50,387 nt of DNA from an uncultured Coriobacteriaceae bacterium. GTDB lineage: Bacteria > Actinomycetota > Coriobacteriia > Coriobacteriales > Eggerthellaceae. The stretch covers positions 1 to 50,387 of the forward strand of contig URRZ01000002.1 in assembly GCA_900550385.1 (NCBI GenBank), written 5' to 3'. Position 1 is the first letter of the stretch; each line of letters opens with the position of its first letter. Below, piece after piece: positions 28,701-36,223 of this stretch. Below the pieces are notes generated by a model. The model saw only the letters and a list, made by a program, of their open reading frames with translations. It ran no database searches and had not been told where the DNA came from. A program made the translations under genes and the position numbers.

Positions 28701-28932
28701 CCGATTTGTCGACCCAGATGCGGCCGGTCCGCTCGGTCGAGAAGGAGAAGGTTCCGTCCGCGCCCTGGGCATCGAACATGCCCTTCCATGTGCCCGACGT
28801 GTCGGGGTCGGCGACCTTCGACACCGAAGGGGCGGCGAAGGCGGGCTGGACGAGCGATAGGGTCGCTAGCAGGATGGCCGTCAGCATCGTTGCCAGCAGG
28901 CAGCGAAGACGGGGACGCGCACGATGCATCAT
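25720..28932 (-). CDS. large cell-surface vWA-like protein with C-terminal anchor
   Basis: About 1070 residues. A signal peptide (MMHRARPRLRCLLATMLTAI, then a hydrophobic run ending AFAA) starts at 28932. The following region reads as a vWA fold, but the MIDAS is broken: VFVVSLNSTLDAF has Ser and Asn where DxSxS is expected, and LVVMGTE replaces the usual second Asp site. A long mixed ectodomain follows, then a Pro/Gly/Asp-rich wall-spanning linker (about 95 residues) and a tail LAAAGD, hydrophobic helix, RRRR. That tail resembles a sortase signal (LAxTG type) with Thr lost, so a plain membrane anchor is also possible. Adhesin or surface structural role inferred. Confidence 0.8.
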   Translation of the reverse strand: MMHRARPRLRCLLATMLTAILLATLSLVQPAFAAPSVSKVADPDTSGTWKGMFDAQGADGTFSFSTERTGRIWVDKSVYATAGEAAAAGIPDARLSDPDLDFLVGISAISSAAAIRAEQEHPHDVVFVVSLNSTLDAFSYDGRPQADHLADALNRAIGRLMVENSDGLGPSEPTRVAVVGYSIDASVLMPLGTYAPDEQGDYVRYVHPDGGSGSLNVVAQPDDPQTTTADGAFGGYAYLQRALSVAGGLLEDAASEADCARTPDLVVMGTEVAAAANTDVADPPAYQGQAQGRDGFLGSLPTGTNVGYGTDAALATLLTLQDVSHRVEAAYAASGGTLEIYTIGLDTQALGGYVLQTAQGQAKDVVDGTGAALGCNLCDNIDAARAAYAQAAAKGDPSVTLSLFSAGKGNLQAAEVAFPNPVDGLLDESDGYAFRGATGYFLSSDAGALPDSFNEAVDAILGIDYDSPVNFSPSSSIDPAERFHVQDDLGAFMTVKRVAGIEFEGSLLDGSLAAAAVAKSFSDPQDLESYHEVQYLMYALNARYDLGWGAYDLLYNAYSDGQLSYDGEGAYSNYAAWYVDGDHAMVPSSTQPYTFAARDEIAAAKSGHWEETGGEPAEKIEAARQAGAMAICQTYLYIGNLENQYSGADVPLYDFAVMVETSLDDGSQKLLLSLPADSIPALKAYVTQLADGGAVMSLDESATAIAPIRLIYEAGPRNDAAAIAKRLMTGESIDPAEIEASLGANALDEGTGTLKLYQSSFSEDASGSIEPNAKMSAITAATNGYYAFTSSTPLFQLKPGQKPADGAHPAPDQLQPLTTAPQPGETYYYEDRFFEADGLSANATVPARAVSACEPCSIAVDAADIPKYFAPDSTGQYCALAHTPKFDAAALLEDYAKAPNATGTAAFSKQLSLSDYSDLGKPLLMAKLGNNGLLSLVYGPDAGGGGDDPGQGGSPDGPGGEKPDEPGGGDSPDSPDPDDPGTPGEPDNPGASDDPETPDGGGTAPSPGGPQDPGASQQPGGNDGARDEGASGADGGLAAAGDPALPIGITLLDIAFLGLVAGRLAIRRRR

Positions 28933-29077
28933 GCCTCGATTCCGGGCGTTTTGCCGCTTTTCGGCGCGCCCTGATGGGTCGCGCAAGCGTAGGGCGCCCG
29001 CCTTCGATGCGCATTAGACAACCCGCCAGCGGTTGCTGACGGCGCTTGAGCGGCGGTGTGTGGATCCGTCAAGATAA

Positions 29078-29106
29078 TTGACAGATTGTAATTAATAATG
29101 CATATT
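29078..29106 (+). promoter_or_regulatory. consensus promoter with adjacent operator-like palindrome, flavodoxin gene
   Basis: TTGACA (29078-29083), a 17-bp spacer and CATATT (29101-29106) in a sharply AT-rich patch. AGTAA-N4-TTACT (29113-29126) overlaps the predicted transcription start and may be an operator. Confidence 0.7.
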
Positions 29107-29156
29107 CGCTACAGTAAATAATTACTACACGTTGCCTAGAAGAAGGGAGAACCATC

Positions 29157-29636
29157 ATGGGCAAGATCCTGGTCGCGTACTTCTCCGCCACGGGAACCAC
29201 CGCGCGCGCCGCCCGAGGGATCGCGGAGGCGCTGGGAGCCGATCTGTTCGAGATCGAGCCGGAGCGGCCCTACACTTCGGCCGATTTGAACTGGAACGAT
29301 CGGAAGAGCCGCAGCTCGGTGGAGATGGACGACGAGTCCTGCCGCCCGGCGATCGCCAAGGGGGCGGATGATATGGCCTCCTACGACGCGGTGTTCGTCG
29401 GCTTCCCCGTGTGGTGGTACGTGGAGCCGCGCATCATCGACACGTTCCTGGAATCCTACGATTTCAGCGGCAAGACCATCGTCCCCTTCGCCACCAGCGG
29501 CGGCAGCGGGCTGGGCAAGGCGCCGCAGCGCATGCAGCGGATCGCGGCGGGATCGACGGTCGTGGCCGGCAAGCTGCTCAACGGGCGTCAGGATGCCGAC
29601 GCGTTGCGCGCGTGGGCGAAGGAGCTGGGGCTGTAG
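29157..29636 (+). CDS. flavodoxin
   Basis: 159 residues, FMN-binding electron carrier. The phosphate loop is AYFSATGTTARAARG near the N-terminus; VGFPVWWYVEPRIIDTFLE and VPFATSGGSGLG form the isoalloxazine-binding loops, as in long-known flavodoxin-like reductases. AGGGAG precedes ATG 29157. It has its own strong promoter, suggesting regulated high expression. Partner enzymes are not obvious in the neighbourhood. Confidence 0.92.
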   Translation: MGKILVAYFSATGTTARAARGIAEALGADLFEIEPERPYTSADLNWNDRKSRSSVEMDDESCRPAIAKGADDMASYDAVFVGFPVWWYVEPRIIDTFLESYDFSGKTIVPFATSGGSGLGKAPQRMQRIAAGSTVVAGKLLNGRQDADALRAWAKELGL

Positions 29637-29652
29637 TCCCGGAACTGCGGCG

Positions 29653-29916
29653 TCACGACCCCTCGAGCGGCGGATCGTCCTTTCGGATGGGCGCGTCCGC
29701 GCCTTGGTCGGCGATGTCCCTTCTTTCCCGGTGGGCGAGGCGGCGCTGGCGCGCTTCCTCCTCTATCTCGCGGGCGAAGCGGTCCATCTTCTCCTCCGCC
29801 TCGCTGCGGATGCCGAACAGCGTGCGCCCGCTGGAGAATCGCGGCTGCTCGTCACCGTTCATCTGGATGCGCAGTTGGTCTTGGATGCGTTTCCATCTTT
29901 TCTCGAAATCGTCCAT
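29653..29916 (-). CDS. small charged coiled-coil protein, possibly leaderless
   Basis: 87 residues, very charged and helical (SEAEEKMDRFAREIEEEARQ); no family recognised. I start it at MDDFEKRW (29916) because TACCAT, a -10-like box, lies on the minus strand at 29928-29923, six bases before the ATG. That leaves no room for a ribosome site and suggests a leaderless transcript. An upstream in-frame ATG (29934) would precede that box. It converges on the flavodoxin gene, 16 bp apart. Confidence 0.6.
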   Translation of the reverse strand: MDDFEKRWKRIQDQLRIQMNGDEQPRFSSGRTLFGIRSEAEEKMDRFAREIEEEARQRRLAHRERRDIADQGADAPIRKDDPPLEGS

Positions 29917-30112
29917 GCGCCCATGGTAGCGCATCCTCGCGCACGGGAGGCGGCGCGGGTGGAACGGGGGTCGGTTCCGCGCTCCATCCGCGTGGCGGGT
30001 GCGCGTCGACGTTCATCGCGGCAAAACGGTGCGCGCGGATGCCTTCCGGCATGAGACAATAGCGGCAACGGAAATCGCGGGCGGTTCGGCCCGCCGAAAG
30101 CGAGGGGGATCA

Positions 30113-31297
30113 ATGGGCGCACAGGTGTGCTTCGCGGACATGCACGTCAAGGCGGGGGATAGCATCCTCGCCAAATTCGAGCGGCTCATCGAGAAGGCCG
30201 GCATCGATCAGATCGACTTCAAGGACAAGTTCGTCGCCGTCAAGGTCCACTTCGGCGAGTATGGAAACCTGGCGTTCCTGCGCCATCAGTACGCCAAGGT
30301 GCTGTGCGACCATATCAAGGCGCGCGGCGGCAAGCCCTTCCTCACCGACTGCAACACGCTGTACGTGGGGTATCGCAACAACGCGCTGAACCACCTGGAT
30401 GCCGCCTACATGAACGGGTACAACCCGCTTTCCACCGGCGTGCACACCATCATCGCCGACGGCCTGCGCGGAACCGATGAGCGCGAGATCCCCGTCGAGG
30501 GCGGCGAGTACGTCAAGGAGGCGAAGATCGGCGCGGCTGTGGCCGAGGCCGATATCATCGTGTCCCTCACGCATTTCAAGGGGCATGTGAACGCCGGGTT
30601 CGGCGGCGCGCTCAAGAACATCGGCATGGGTTGCGGCTCCAAGAAGGGCAAGATGGAGATGCACAGCAGCGGCACCCCGCGCATCAGCGCGAGCAAGTGC
30701 ATCGGATGCGGCATGTGCGTCGACCATTGCGCCAACGACGGCGTGCAGGTGGTGGACGGCACGGCGGTCATCGACGAGGATCATTGCGTCGGCTGCGGGT
30801 TCTGCATCGCCTATTGCCCCACGGGCGCCATCATGACGAAGTGGGACGAGGCGAAGCCGGTCATGAACTGCAAGATCGCCGAGTACACCAAGGCGGTTCT
30901 CGCCGGCAAGCCGTCCTTCCACGTCAGCCTTGTGCTGGACGTCTCGCCCGACTGCGACTGCGAGCGCCACAACGACGTGCCCGTCATCCCCGACGTGGGC
31001 ATGTTCGCCTCGTTCGACCCCGTCGCGCTCGACCAGGCGTGCGTCGACGCGGCGAACAAGCAGCCGGTGATCCAGGGCAGCAAGGCGGATCCGCAGGTGA
31101 AGGGGGTTTCGGCCTCCGACCACATGGACGGTGCGCGGGCGATTCCCGAGCAGGCGTATTCCGGGGACGTCGCCGGCGACGACGGCCACGACGTGTTCAA
31201 GATGGTCCACCCCGACACCGACTGGGCGGCGGGCCTCGACCATGCCGTGAAGTTGGGCATCGGCACGCGCGACTACGAGCTGGTCGTCGTAAGGTAG
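30113..31297 (+). CDS. DUF362 protein with two 4Fe-4S clusters
   Basis: 394 residues. The DUF362 core spans most of the protein (VKVHFGEYGNLAFLRHQYAK, GGKPFLTDCNTLYVGYRNN, LTHFKGHVNAGFGGALKNIGMG). A bacterial two-cluster ferredoxin insert lies at about 195-250 (CIGCGMCVDHCANDGV and CVGCGFCIAYCPTGAI). Likely a cytoplasmic electron-transfer protein or Fe-S flavoprotein partner. GAGGGGG precedes ATG 30113. A flavoprotein reductase gene follows 99 bp downstream in the same direction, a plausible redox pair. Confidence 0.9.
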   Translation: MGAQVCFADMHVKAGDSILAKFERLIEKAGIDQIDFKDKFVAVKVHFGEYGNLAFLRHQYAKVLCDHIKARGGKPFLTDCNTLYVGYRNNALNHLDAAYMNGYNPLSTGVHTIIADGLRGTDEREIPVEGGEYVKEAKIGAAVAEADIIVSLTHFKGHVNAGFGGALKNIGMGCGSKKGKMEMHSSGTPRISASKCIGCGMCVDHCANDGVQVVDGTAVIDEDHCVGCGFCIAYCPTGAIMTKWDEAKPVMNCKIAEYTKAVLAGKPSFHVSLVLDVSPDCDCERHNDVPVIPDVGMFASFDPVALDQACVDAANKQPVIQGSKADPQVKGVSASDHMDGARAIPEQAYSGDVAGDDGHDVFKMVHPDTDWAAGLDHAVKLGIGTRDYELVVVR

Positions 31298-31396
31298 CGC
31301 AGAGGGTCGCCGGACGGCGATTGCGTGGCGAAACGCAGAGCCGCCTCCCGTTCCGCCCGCCCCGACCCCCATCGAATCCATCGGAAGGAGCTTTCC

Positions 31397-31972
31397 ATGT
31401 CCCGAAACATCGCTGTGGTCATCGGCAGCCCCCGCCGGGGCGGCAATACCTGGATGCTGGCGGAGGCGTTCATCAAAGGCGCCGAGGACGCCGGGCACCA
31501 TGTGGAGGTGATCGACGCCGGCAACGCCGACATCGCCGGCTGCATCGGCTGCGAGTACTGCTTCTCGCATGCGGGCATCTGCTTCCGCAAGGACGGCATG
31601 ACGCCCTTCTACGGCATCCTGCGGAAGTGCGACACCATCGTGTACGCCACGCCGGTGTACTGCTTCACGTTCTCGGCCCAGATCAAGGCGTTCATGGATC
31701 GCATGTACTGCGGGCTGGCCGATCCGTTCGGCATCACGTCGTGCTGCCTTTTGACGGTGTTCGAGGACAAGGATCCCTCCATCGTCGAGCCGCTCATCGC
31801 CACCTACCGGATCAACGCCGCCTACACCCATATGAAAGACGAGGGCATCGTGGCGGTGCCGGGCACCTACGAGAAAGGTGCCATCGAGGGCAACCCCAAG
31901 CTCGAGGAAGCCTACGAGCTGGGACGCGGCCTGTCGGCGGATCCGGTTGCCCCGCCGGCTGCTCGATCGTAG
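31397..31972 (+). CDS. NADPH-dependent FMN reductase-type flavoprotein with Cys cluster
   Basis: 191 residues. Flavodoxin-like fold: VIGSPRRGGNTWMLAEAFIKGA binds FMN, and ATPVYCFTFSAQIKAFMDR is the family loop. The C-x2-C-x2-C-x6-C motif (GCIGCEYCFSHAGIC) is the one seen in iron-sulfur flavoproteins of anaerobes. GGAAGGAG lies before ATG 31397. It follows the DUF362 ferredoxin. No substrate can be assigned. Confidence 0.88.
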   Translation: MSRNIAVVIGSPRRGGNTWMLAEAFIKGAEDAGHHVEVIDAGNADIAGCIGCEYCFSHAGICFRKDGMTPFYGILRKCDTIVYATPVYCFTFSAQIKAFMDRMYCGLADPFGITSCCLLTVFEDKDPSIVEPLIATYRINAAYTHMKDEGIVAVPGTYEKGAIEGNPKLEEAYELGRGLSADPVAPPAARS

Positions 31973-32186
31973 AACGCGTTGCGGGATGCGAGAGGTTGCG
32001 CGGGCTAAGCCGTGCATGAAGGCCGCCCCCGTCGCTTAAGCGATCGTGGGTCGCGGACACCTCGGGAGGAAGGATTCCGCCGGGCGAATTGCCTCGTTGT
32101 CGGAGGGTATAGCGATGAGTGGGCATAGGGAGGTCGCGCTCGTCGCGCGACGCTATCCGCCCTCGTGAATCGACCGACATGAGAAA

Positions 32187-32237
32187 GCCTCCCATCTCTT
32201 GGACTTCCATTTCCCAGTCCAAGAGATGAGAGGAGGC
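32187..32237. repeat. long hairpin (GCCTCC-CATCTCTTGGAC stem)
   Basis: GCCTCC + CATCTCTTGGAC (32187-32204) pairs with GTCCAAGAGATG + GGAGGC (32217-32237) around a 12-nt loop with one 3-nt bulge. On the minus strand the stem is followed by TTTCTC, so it might terminate leftward transcription. Confidence 0.6.
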
Positions 32238-32286
32238 TCAATCGTGCATGGCGAGGCGTTTTCTCCATAGGGACGCGAAATAGTTA

Positions 32287-32443
32287 CGATATGCACGGTA
32301 TTTCGCCTGTTATGAATGGAATCGTCCCGATAGCGTCAGCATATCCCCAGTTCAAAGATGATGACGTGCATTGCCGCGCTTTCCCGACCGTGCATATCGG
32401 TGGTTTCTCGCGCGATCTTGGCGAAATCGATTCGATATGCACG
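32287..32443. repeat. three copies of an 11-bp repeat, CGATATGCACG
   Basis: Direct copies at 32287-32297 and 32433-32443 and an inverted copy (CGTGCATATCG) at 32389-32399. The last two enclose a 55-nt unit that folds on itself, with an inner TTTC-CGC / GCG-AAA stem. The first copy is followed by ATTTCGCC, whose complement GGCGAAAT occurs at 32420-32427. Confidence 0.65.
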
Positions 32444-32784
32444 ATTTCTTTCAGATCGGTAGGGGTTTGGCGCTTGATTCTCTGATCTCGGTCCCGGTTT
32501 TCGGATCCCTGATCTCGGGTCTCGAATCCGTAGCCCTGAATCATGGATCCGGGGTTTTGGAACTTGAGGTTCGGAGCCTAGGCTGGGGATCCTCGTTTCC
32601 GTTTGCATTTTGCCTGCGGATAACGTATCGCAGCTCGGGTTGGCCTAGAATGGCGAACCGCATCGACGATGAGGCTCCTTTGGAGCTTGGGCGCGGCGGA
32701 TGGCGAAAGCGCGGCCATCCCGGCCGCGTTGAAGAGGAGATTTTTTATTTCGAACGCGGCGATTGCCGATGGGAAAGGACGGGG

Positions 32785-33969
32785 ATGGGCCGTAGGGAGT
32801 GGCTGGCGCTTGCCGGATTGGCATGCTGCGCGTTCGTGATGAACACGTCGGAGTTCATGCCGATCGGCCTGCTCGTCGACATCGCCGCGGACTTCGCTAT
32901 GACCGAGGCGGAAGCCGGCGCGGTCGTGACGATCTACGCGTGGGCGGTGGCGCTGCTGTCGATTCCGCTGATGGTCGCGCTTTCTCGTTTGAGCCCCACG
33001 AGGCTTTTGCTCGGCGTGATCGCGCTGTTCTGCGCGGGGCAGATCGCCTCGGCGGCAGCGCCGACGTTCGCGCTGCTGGTCGCCGGCCGTTTGCTGGTGG
33101 CGGCGGCGCATGCGGTGTTCTGGTCGGTCGTCTCGCCGGTGGCGGTGCGCATCGTGGGCGCGCAGCACGGCAGCGCCGCCATCGCGACCATCGCCGTGGG
33201 ATCCTCGATCGCCATGGTGTGCGGCCTGCCCATCGGGCGCATCATCGGCCTTGCGATCGGCTGGCGCATGACGTTCGCCTGCGTGGGCGCGGTGTCGGCT
33301 GCGCTGCTCGCCTATTTGGCTCTGGTCCTGCCGCGCTTGGGCGCGGGCGAGCCGTTCTCGGTCAAATCGCTCCCATCGCTGTTCAAGCATGCGCCGCTTC
33401 TGGGCATCTACCTGGTGACGGCGCTGTACGCAACGGGGCAGTTCACCTGCTACAGCTACATCGAGCCGTTTCTGCAGCAGGTCACGGGCTTCCCGGACGG
33501 GATGATCACCCTCGCGCTGGCGCTCTACGGCGCGGCGGGCTTCATCGGCAGCGCGGCGTTCTCGCGCGTGTACGATCGCGCGCGGTTCCCGTTCATGCGC
33601 GCCGCGGTGCTGGGCGTGGCGGCGATGATGGCGGTGCTGCTGCCGCTGGCGGGCAGCGCGGCGGCGACGATAGCCGCATGCTGCGTCTGGGGTGCGTTCT
33701 ACACGGCGTACAACGTGGCGTTCCAGGCCGAGGTCATCAGCAACGCGCCCGAAGGCACCACGATGGTCGCGATGTCGGCGTACTCGGGCATCTTCAACAT
33801 CGGCATCGGCGCCGGCACGTGGATCGGCGGGATGGTGGTCGCCGGCGGCGGCATCGCCGAGGTGGGGCTTGCCGGCGCTGCCATCGGCGCGGCGGCGTTC
33901 CTCGTCTGCTCGCTGCAGCTGGTCCGGGCGATCCGCCGGGCGGAGGGCGACGGGGGCCCGGCAGCCTAG
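32785..33969 (+). CDS. sotB: sugar efflux transporter SotB (MFS, DHA1)
   Basis: 394 residues, 12 TM proton-driven exporter of sugars and related compounds. It follows the SotB pattern throughout: FVMNTSEFMPIGLLVDIA, VTIYAWAVALLSIPLM, HAVFWSVVSPVAVRI, GLPIGRIIGLAIGWRMTF, YSYIEPFLQQVTGF and SGIFNIGIGAGTWIGG. The start at 32785 follows AAAGGACGGGG; the frame is open upstream but gives no MFS-like sequence there. The Gly/Ala-rich C-terminus ends in a short charged tail. Confidence 0.88.
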   Translation: MGRREWLALAGLACCAFVMNTSEFMPIGLLVDIAADFAMTEAEAGAVVTIYAWAVALLSIPLMVALSRLSPTRLLLGVIALFCAGQIASAAAPTFALLVAGRLLVAAAHAVFWSVVSPVAVRIVGAQHGSAAIATIAVGSSIAMVCGLPIGRIIGLAIGWRMTFACVGAVSAALLAYLALVLPRLGAGEPFSVKSLPSLFKHAPLLGIYLVTALYATGQFTCYSYIEPFLQQVTGFPDGMITLALALYGAAGFIGSAAFSRVYDRARFPFMRAAVLGVAAMMAVLLPLAGSAAATIAACCVWGAFYTAYNVAFQAEVISNAPEGTTMVAMSAYSGIFNIGIGAGTWIGGMVVAGGGIAEVGLAGAAIGAAAFLVCSLQLVRAIRRAEGDGGPAA

Positions 33970-34153
33970 GGCGCCTGCGCGGCGGGGCCGCGATGCGAAT
34001 CCGATTCCTGGGACACCTTCGTCGCTCCCCTCGCGTTAGAATTACCTCATGCCGAACCGATTGGCACCATCCGCGCCCAGATTCGGCGGCGCGATGCTCG
34101 GCTTCGCCCGAGGATCGCCGTCTCACGCCCGACTACCGGAAGGAGAAGCGACG

Positions 34154-35107
34154 ATGCCGTTCTTCAACGAGGTGATCTGCCGGACCGACGAGGAATTCGC
34201 CAAGCTGATCGCGGCATTGGTCGACGACGACGGCGATGTGGACTTCAACCGGGTGGAGCCGGTGCCCGAGCTGCTCGATCTGCCCCTCCATTACCCTGCT
34301 GGCGACCCGTATTCCTATATCGCCCACTTCATCCATCAGGGCGGGCCTGCCACCGAGGATGAGGTCAAGGACGCCGCGCTCGGGCTGGTGCCCGAGGTCT
34401 CGTTCCTCGAAGAGCGCCCTTCCGATGACGAGCTGGACGGGTGCCTGCCGTTTTTGGCGAAGCCCGACATCAACCGCATCGTCGAGACGTCGCAGGATCG
34501 CGATCGCGTCGAGCATTTCGTGGAGGGGTGGAATCGCGCCGTCGAGGAACGCAGGTTCCCCGAGGGCGACCATACCGCCTGCGCCGATTGCGGAGAACGC
34601 CTGCTGAAAGCGCTCATCTTGCACGGCTTCGCCGGCTTGGACGGCTGGTGCGGCCTGCATTGGGGCGTGCCGTGGAACGCCACGTTCCCGCGCGTGGGGG
34701 ACGCGTCGCGTTCGCTGGGCTTCGATTCCCCGAACCGCCCGGCGCTCAAGATCGTGCGAACCGTCTCGGAGCGGCAGGGCATCGACGTGTTCCTCCGCTT
34801 TTCCGACGGCATGCCCTTGAAGGGCGCGGGCGAGGCGGTGTACGAGAAGGGCGTGGAGAAGGCGCGCAACGAGCCGGAAGACGACGAGGGCCGCTTGCGG
34901 GTGGCGAAGGGCCTGTTCGGCGCCGATCGGGAGGGCTTCCGCTTCAAGGATCAGGACGGCGAGTTCCATTGGACTTCCGGCGCCGTGAAGCGCGACGAGG
35001 AGGAGGGGATCGTCCGGTTGAAATGGCATGAGATGCCCCTCGAGGAGTACGATCGCATCGACGCATCCTCCGAGATGCTGGAAACGTTCCTAGCCGGGGC
35101 GGAATAG
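34154..35107 (+). CDS. Api92/DUF1281-like ferredoxin-fold protein
   Basis: 317 residues, cytoplasmic and acidic. The segment GLDGWCGLHWGVPWNA resembles the W-x-NWGTKWNA signature of DUF1281/Api92 proteins, which are common on phages and plasmids; this is recognised from memory. N-terminal MPFFNEVICRTDEEFAKL is preceded by GGAAGGAGAAG, so 34154 is the preferred start. An in-frame ATG at 34049, six bases after TAGAAT (34037-34042), could also be used as a leaderless start. Function unknown. Confidence 0.7.
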   Translation: MPFFNEVICRTDEEFAKLIAALVDDDGDVDFNRVEPVPELLDLPLHYPAGDPYSYIAHFIHQGGPATEDEVKDAALGLVPEVSFLEERPSDDELDGCLPFLAKPDINRIVETSQDRDRVEHFVEGWNRAVEERRFPEGDHTACADCGERLLKALILHGFAGLDGWCGLHWGVPWNATFPRVGDASRSLGFDSPNRPALKIVRTVSERQGIDVFLRFSDGMPLKGAGEAVYEKGVEKARNEPEDDEGRLRVAKGLFGADREGFRFKDQDGEFHWTSGAVKRDEEEGIVRLKWHEMPLEEYDRIDASSEMLETFLAGAE

Positions 35108-35132
35108 CTCGCCGCGTGCTATCATCGCCGGC

Positions 35133-36158
35133 ATGGAGAATTCGCCGCACACCCGCGATGCCCGCAGCAAGCCGACGCCGATGTTCGTCGGCTATGCCGT
35201 GCAGCTTGCGTTCCGGCTCGCGCTGCTGGGCATCGCCCTATGGCTTTTCGTCATCGATGTGAATGCGCTCGAAGCCTCCCGCGCGTTCGGCATCCGGGGA
35301 GGCTTCAACTTCGTCGACCTCATCTTCATCGCCATCGTCGCCGATTTCCTCACGAAGTTCTTCGTCCATGCGCGCATCTCGTCGGGCAGCCTCAAGCAGT
35401 ACCGCATCTACCACATCCCCACCGCCGCCACCTTCCGGGGCGGGCGCGCCGCCCTGCGCGCGCAGTTCCGCGAGATCGCCGAGGTGGGGCATCGCCTTGC
35501 CGCCGATGGGGCAATAGCCCTGCAGGAGACCTACGCCGGTTTGGTGGCGCGCGGCGAGTCCATCGCCGGCTTCGTGCGCCGGCTGCTCAACAGCGTCGAC
35601 TTCCTGAACGTCTTCTCGTTCGACGAGAAGGACCTTGCGGTGGACCGGTCGATCCGCGCGGTGCTCTACCGCGATCGGCTGCGCGAGATCGTGCCTGTCA
35701 TCGTGTTCTGGGTCGTTTTCAACGTCTTGGTCGCGGCGGTCCTGTCCGGTTTCGGCGTGTTGGACGAGCGCACGGCGATCTTGTGGTCGTTGGGGTATTT
35801 CCTGTTCGACATGGTGTGCGTGGTGCTGTGGTGCCCGCTGCAGCTGCTGCTGATGCGCAACCGCTGCTGCACCACCTGCCAGATCTTCAACTGGGACGCC
35901 ATCATGGTGGCAACGCCGCTGGTGTTCGTCGGCGGCTGGTTCGGCTGGACCCTCGTCGTGCTGGCGGCGGTCATCCTGGTGCGGTGGGAGCTCGCCGCCG
36001 TCCGCCATCCCGAGCGCTTCGACGAGCGCACCAACGCGAGGCTCACCTGCGCGCAATGCGCGGACAAGCTGTGCTACCTGCGCAAGCCGCTTGCAGGCAC
36101 GCTCGCCGCGCTCGAGGCGCCCGAGCCTTCGGAAACCGGCTGCGAGAAAGCCGGGTAG
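35133..36158 (+). CDS. polytopic membrane protein with Cys clusters, probably leaderless
   Basis: 341 residues. About six TM segments (20-40, 60-80, 185-210, 215-240, 255-275, 280-300) with a soluble middle part (90-180). Cys-rich sites lie at RNRCCTTCQIFNWDAI and CAQCADKLC, suggesting a metal site or thiols. Family not recognised with certainty; it looks like a conserved actinobacterial membrane protein. There is no ribosome site: TATCAT (35120-35125) ends seven bases before the ATG, so transcription probably starts at the start codon. The next gene follows in the same direction. Confidence 0.75.
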   Translation: MENSPHTRDARSKPTPMFVGYAVQLAFRLALLGIALWLFVIDVNALEASRAFGIRGGFNFVDLIFIAIVADFLTKFFVHARISSGSLKQYRIYHIPTAATFRGGRAALRAQFREIAEVGHRLAADGAIALQETYAGLVARGESIAGFVRRLLNSVDFLNVFSFDEKDLAVDRSIRAVLYRDRLREIVPVIVFWVVFNVLVAAVLSGFGVLDERTAILWSLGYFLFDMVCVVLWCPLQLLLMRNRCCTTCQIFNWDAIMVATPLVFVGGWFGWTLVVLAAVILVRWELAAVRHPERFDERTNARLTCAQCADKLCYLRKPLAGTLAALEAPEPSETGCEKAG

Positions 36159-36223
36159 GGCGCGGACGCGCTATAGTGGTCCCAGCCGCGTTTCTGCCGA
36201 TGCTAAGCGAAAGGGGATCCGCC

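Larger units (their letters stand above)
31973..32784. other. 812-bp non-coding, structured, AT-richer region
   Basis: No convincing gene. All reading frames give low-complexity or repeat-derived peptides. It holds three strong inverted repeats: 32103-32164 (GAGGG-TATAGCG with CGCTAT-CCCTC), 32187-32237 (12 + 6 bp stem) and the CGATATGCACG family at 32287-32443. The sequence composition differs from both neighbours. It could be a non-coding RNA locus, an attenuator region for the SotB gene, or the remnant of a mobile element. Confidence 0.5.

Noticed and set aside
31973..32280. Possible tRNA or riboswitch in the gap after the flavoprotein gene
   Set aside because: No cloverleaf, T-loop consensus or known aptamer core was found by eye.
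32291..32485. Small plus-strand ORF in the structured gap
   Set aside because: Its peptide is largely a translation of the 11-bp repeats, all frames are open there, and no ribosome site is seen.
32284..32544. Small minus-strand ORF in the structured gap
   Set aside because: Low-complexity Arg/Asp/Gln repeats derived from imperfect DNA repeats; no ribosome site or recognisable domain.
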